Positions 12,790-14,285 of a stretch of 14,285 bases of DNA are shown one piece after another. A program made the position numbers and the translations under genes. The DNA is taken from assembly GCA_964627035.1 (NCBI GenBank), contig CAZVKN010000055.1, positions 1 through 14,285 of the forward strand. The letters are read 5' to 3'. The notes under the pieces are model-generated. The model had not been told where the DNA came from. It saw only the letters and a list, made by a program, of their open reading frames with translations, and searched no databases. Source of the stretch: CAZVKN01 sp964627035 (GTDB lineage: Bacteria > Electryoneota > AABM5-125-24 > Hatepunaeales > Hatepunaeaceae). The first letter of the stretch is position 1. Every line of letters begins with the position of its first letter.

Positions 12790-14181
12790 ATGAAAATTAT
12801 TACAATTCTGCTCATTTATCTGCTCGCTGTTGCGGTAGGAGTCTCATTTTGTCAGGAGATGCAGATTCCAGTTGACAGCGAAGGCAGACTCGAGCATATT
12901 AATGCAAAACTCGAAAAGCGGCTGCTTTTATTCCCCGACTATGAATTATTCCGGGAAGCAAAACTGTATCAGCTCACCGATTCAACCTTCGTGCTTGAGA
13001 TCCTCTACCAAAAAGGCAACACTCTCCTGAAAAAGCGCGAGATTCTGACACTTGAGGAGAAGATTACATTTCAGCAGAGAGTTTCCCAACGGCTCGCTGA
13101 AGAAGAAGCACCAATAGAACAACTTGAGGTCGCTCCTCGTCTGAAGCTCGACCACAGCGGGCGCGCCAAGCTTCTGTGGGGGACGTTCGGTCTGTCCACA
13201 GGCTATTACAGTTGGGCGGTTCCGGTGTTGTTTAACATGGAAGGCAAACTGGGAGTTGCAACCGGACTGCTTACAAGCGTCGGCAGTTTCTACCTCCCAT
13301 ACGAAGCGACCAAAACCATTCCGGTCACCGAATCAGCCGCAACTATGAGCATCTGGGGCGGAACACGCGGCATCCTGCACGGCATGGCATTGACCGCACT
13401 GCTTGCAGGCGAGGACGGCACATTCCGAGGCTATGTCGGTATGAGTATGACATTCAGTATCGGTGAGGCTGTCCTCGGGTTCAAGATGGCAAACTTCCAT
13501 AACCTCGAAGCAGGTCAAACGATGCAGATAAACTTCATCAGCGACCTTGGGCTGTACTGGGGTATCGCAGCCGGTCAACTGCTCAGACTGTATGGAAACA
13601 GTATGGCTCGCCCTATGGCATCCATGGGGCTGCTTGGAACCGGAGTGGGAATGTGGACAGGCAGCAAACTGGCAGCGGAGCATCATTACTCAAAAGGAGA
13701 TGTCCATATACAATACATCCTTCAGACCCTCGGTGCTATGGTACCGCTTGCGACTATTGTGCTGTTTGAATCAGAGAATCCGGATATTTACATAGGTGGA
13801 CTGCTGACAGGATCGTTTGCAGCGCTGCGGATGGGGCACAATATGATCAAAGACAAGGATTTCACTGTCGGTCAGGGGATGTTGATGGAGCTTGGCACCT
13901 CTGCCGGTTACAGTTTTGGATTGGCGCTGGCGTATCTTGTTACACCTGAAGACGGAGGAAGCGAGAAGCCGTACATAGCACTGTCAACACTCGGTGCGAT
14001 AGGCGGGTTTTGGGTGACATACAATGCGTTCAAAGTTGAAGCGCGTCATGAGCATGAGCAAAATCAGGCATGGGATTTCAAGCTATATCCCGAGAGCCTC
14101 GTGATTAATGCTTTGGGTGACAGGTTAGGATGGGAGAGCGGGGTGAAGATGCCGTTTGTAAGAGCGAGTGTGAGGTTTTGA
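12790..14181 (+). CDS. Glycine-rich polytopic envelope protein of unknown function
   Basis: The 463-residue protein has a signal peptide (about 1-21, ending near SFCQ). A soluble region to about residue 115 contains a beta-like stretch (AKLYQLTDSTFVLEILYQKG) and a charged helix (EEKITFQQRVSQRLAEEE). From about 125 to 425 come roughly ten glycine-rich hydrophobic segments, such as LLWGTFGLSTGYYSWAVPVL, GGLLTGSFAALRMG and YIALSTLGAIGGFWVTYNAF. The C-terminus (MPFVRASVRF) ends in phenylalanine, as many outer-membrane proteins do, but the segments look more helical than barrel-like, so the membrane is undecided. GGAG at 12777-12780 supports the start. I recognise no family. It ends the run of + strand genes in this window. 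Confidence 0.75.
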   Translation: MKIITILLIYLLAVAVGVSFCQEMQIPVDSEGRLEHINAKLEKRLLLFPDYELFREAKLYQLTDSTFVLEILYQKGNTLLKKREILTLEEKITFQQRVSQRLAEEEAPIEQLEVAPRLKLDHSGRAKLLWGTFGLSTGYYSWAVPVLFNMEGKLGVATGLLTSVGSFYLPYEATKTIPVTESAATMSIWGGTRGILHGMALTALLAGEDGTFRGYVGMSMTFSIGEAVLGFKMANFHNLEAGQTMQINFISDLGLYWGIAAGQLLRLYGNSMARPMASMGLLGTGVGMWTGSKLAAEHHYSKGDVHIQYILQTLGAMVPLATIVLFESENPDIYIGGLLTGSFAALRMGHNMIKDKDFTVGQGMLMELGTSAGYSFGLALAYLVTPEDGGSEKPYIALSTLGAIGGFWVTYNAFKVEARHEHEQNQAWDFKLYPESLVINALGDRLGWESGVKMPFVRASVRF

Positions 14182-14243
14182 CGTATCCCCCTGTCGGAGA
14201 AGCTGGGTTACATAGAGACTTTGATGGGTTATTCCTGACTTGA

Positions 14244-14285
14244 CAGTCTGTCCGAGAATGTTTTTCAGTATAGATTTTCATAAAC
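14244..14285. repeat. Inverted partial copy of the 115-bp element, cut by window end
   Basis: CAGTCTGTCCGAGAATG at 14244-14260 is an exact 17-base reverse complement of 12380-12396, the tail of copy B. In that orientation the rest of the element would lie beyond the window end. The bases from 14261 to the end do not visibly match the other copies. Confidence 0.5.

Overview
All convincing genes in this window lie on the + strand. The protein content points to a diderm bacterium of the Fibrobacterota-Chlorobiota-Bacteroidota (FCB) superphylum or one of its uncultured relatives (Zixibacteria, Marinimicrobia, Cloacimonadota, Calditrichota and similar). Three large exported proteins end in a C-terminal sorting domain of the type used by type IX secretion (YPNPFNS-like start, then a DLTGR/DISGR turn, then G-hydrophobic-Y and a final hydrophobic strand). 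There is also a lipid A-type acyltransferase, an LVIVD-repeat protein and a putative outer-membrane barrel protein. The phylum is an inference; no rRNA or marker gene is present.

Layout. 173-1624: secreted multihaem cytochrome c with a fibronectin-III-like domain and a sorting domain. 1713-2060 and 2051-2950: a small polytopic membrane protein overlapping a radical SAM enzyme. 3079-6066: a secreted subtilisin-like protease with a sorting domain, overlapping by ATGA an LpxL/HtrB-type acyltransferase (6063-6953). 7179-9392: a secreted LVIVD-repeat beta-propeller protein with a sorting domain. 9859-11142, 11259-11741, 11849-12241, 12432-12557 and 12790-14181: envelope proteins of unknown function (a putative outer-membrane protein with Sm-like repeats, a small Sm-like membrane protein, a putative lipoprotein, a 41-residue single-pass peptide and a glycine-rich polytopic protein). 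Nearly everything acts at the cell envelope or outside the cell.

The gaps are packed with palindromic repeats from several sequence families. Several families share one architecture: two hairpins side by side, closed by an outer stem, so the element is an imperfect palindrome whose halves are themselves palindromes. One copy, followed directly by a second repeat matching the ATTCCC-N8-GGGAAT pattern and an 18-bp tandem expansion, sits in frame inside the protease gene between propeptide and catalytic domain. Another sits inside a 145-bp MITE-like element with 15-bp terminal inverted repeats and a 7-bp target duplication. A 115-bp element occurs twice, with a probable third copy cut by the window end. 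An A/G-rich repeat overlaps the stop codons of two unrelated genes. I see no rRNA, tRNA, CRISPR array, transposase or integrase. The repeats are the most unusual content here. The gene families are individually recognisable, apart from the last few envelope proteins.
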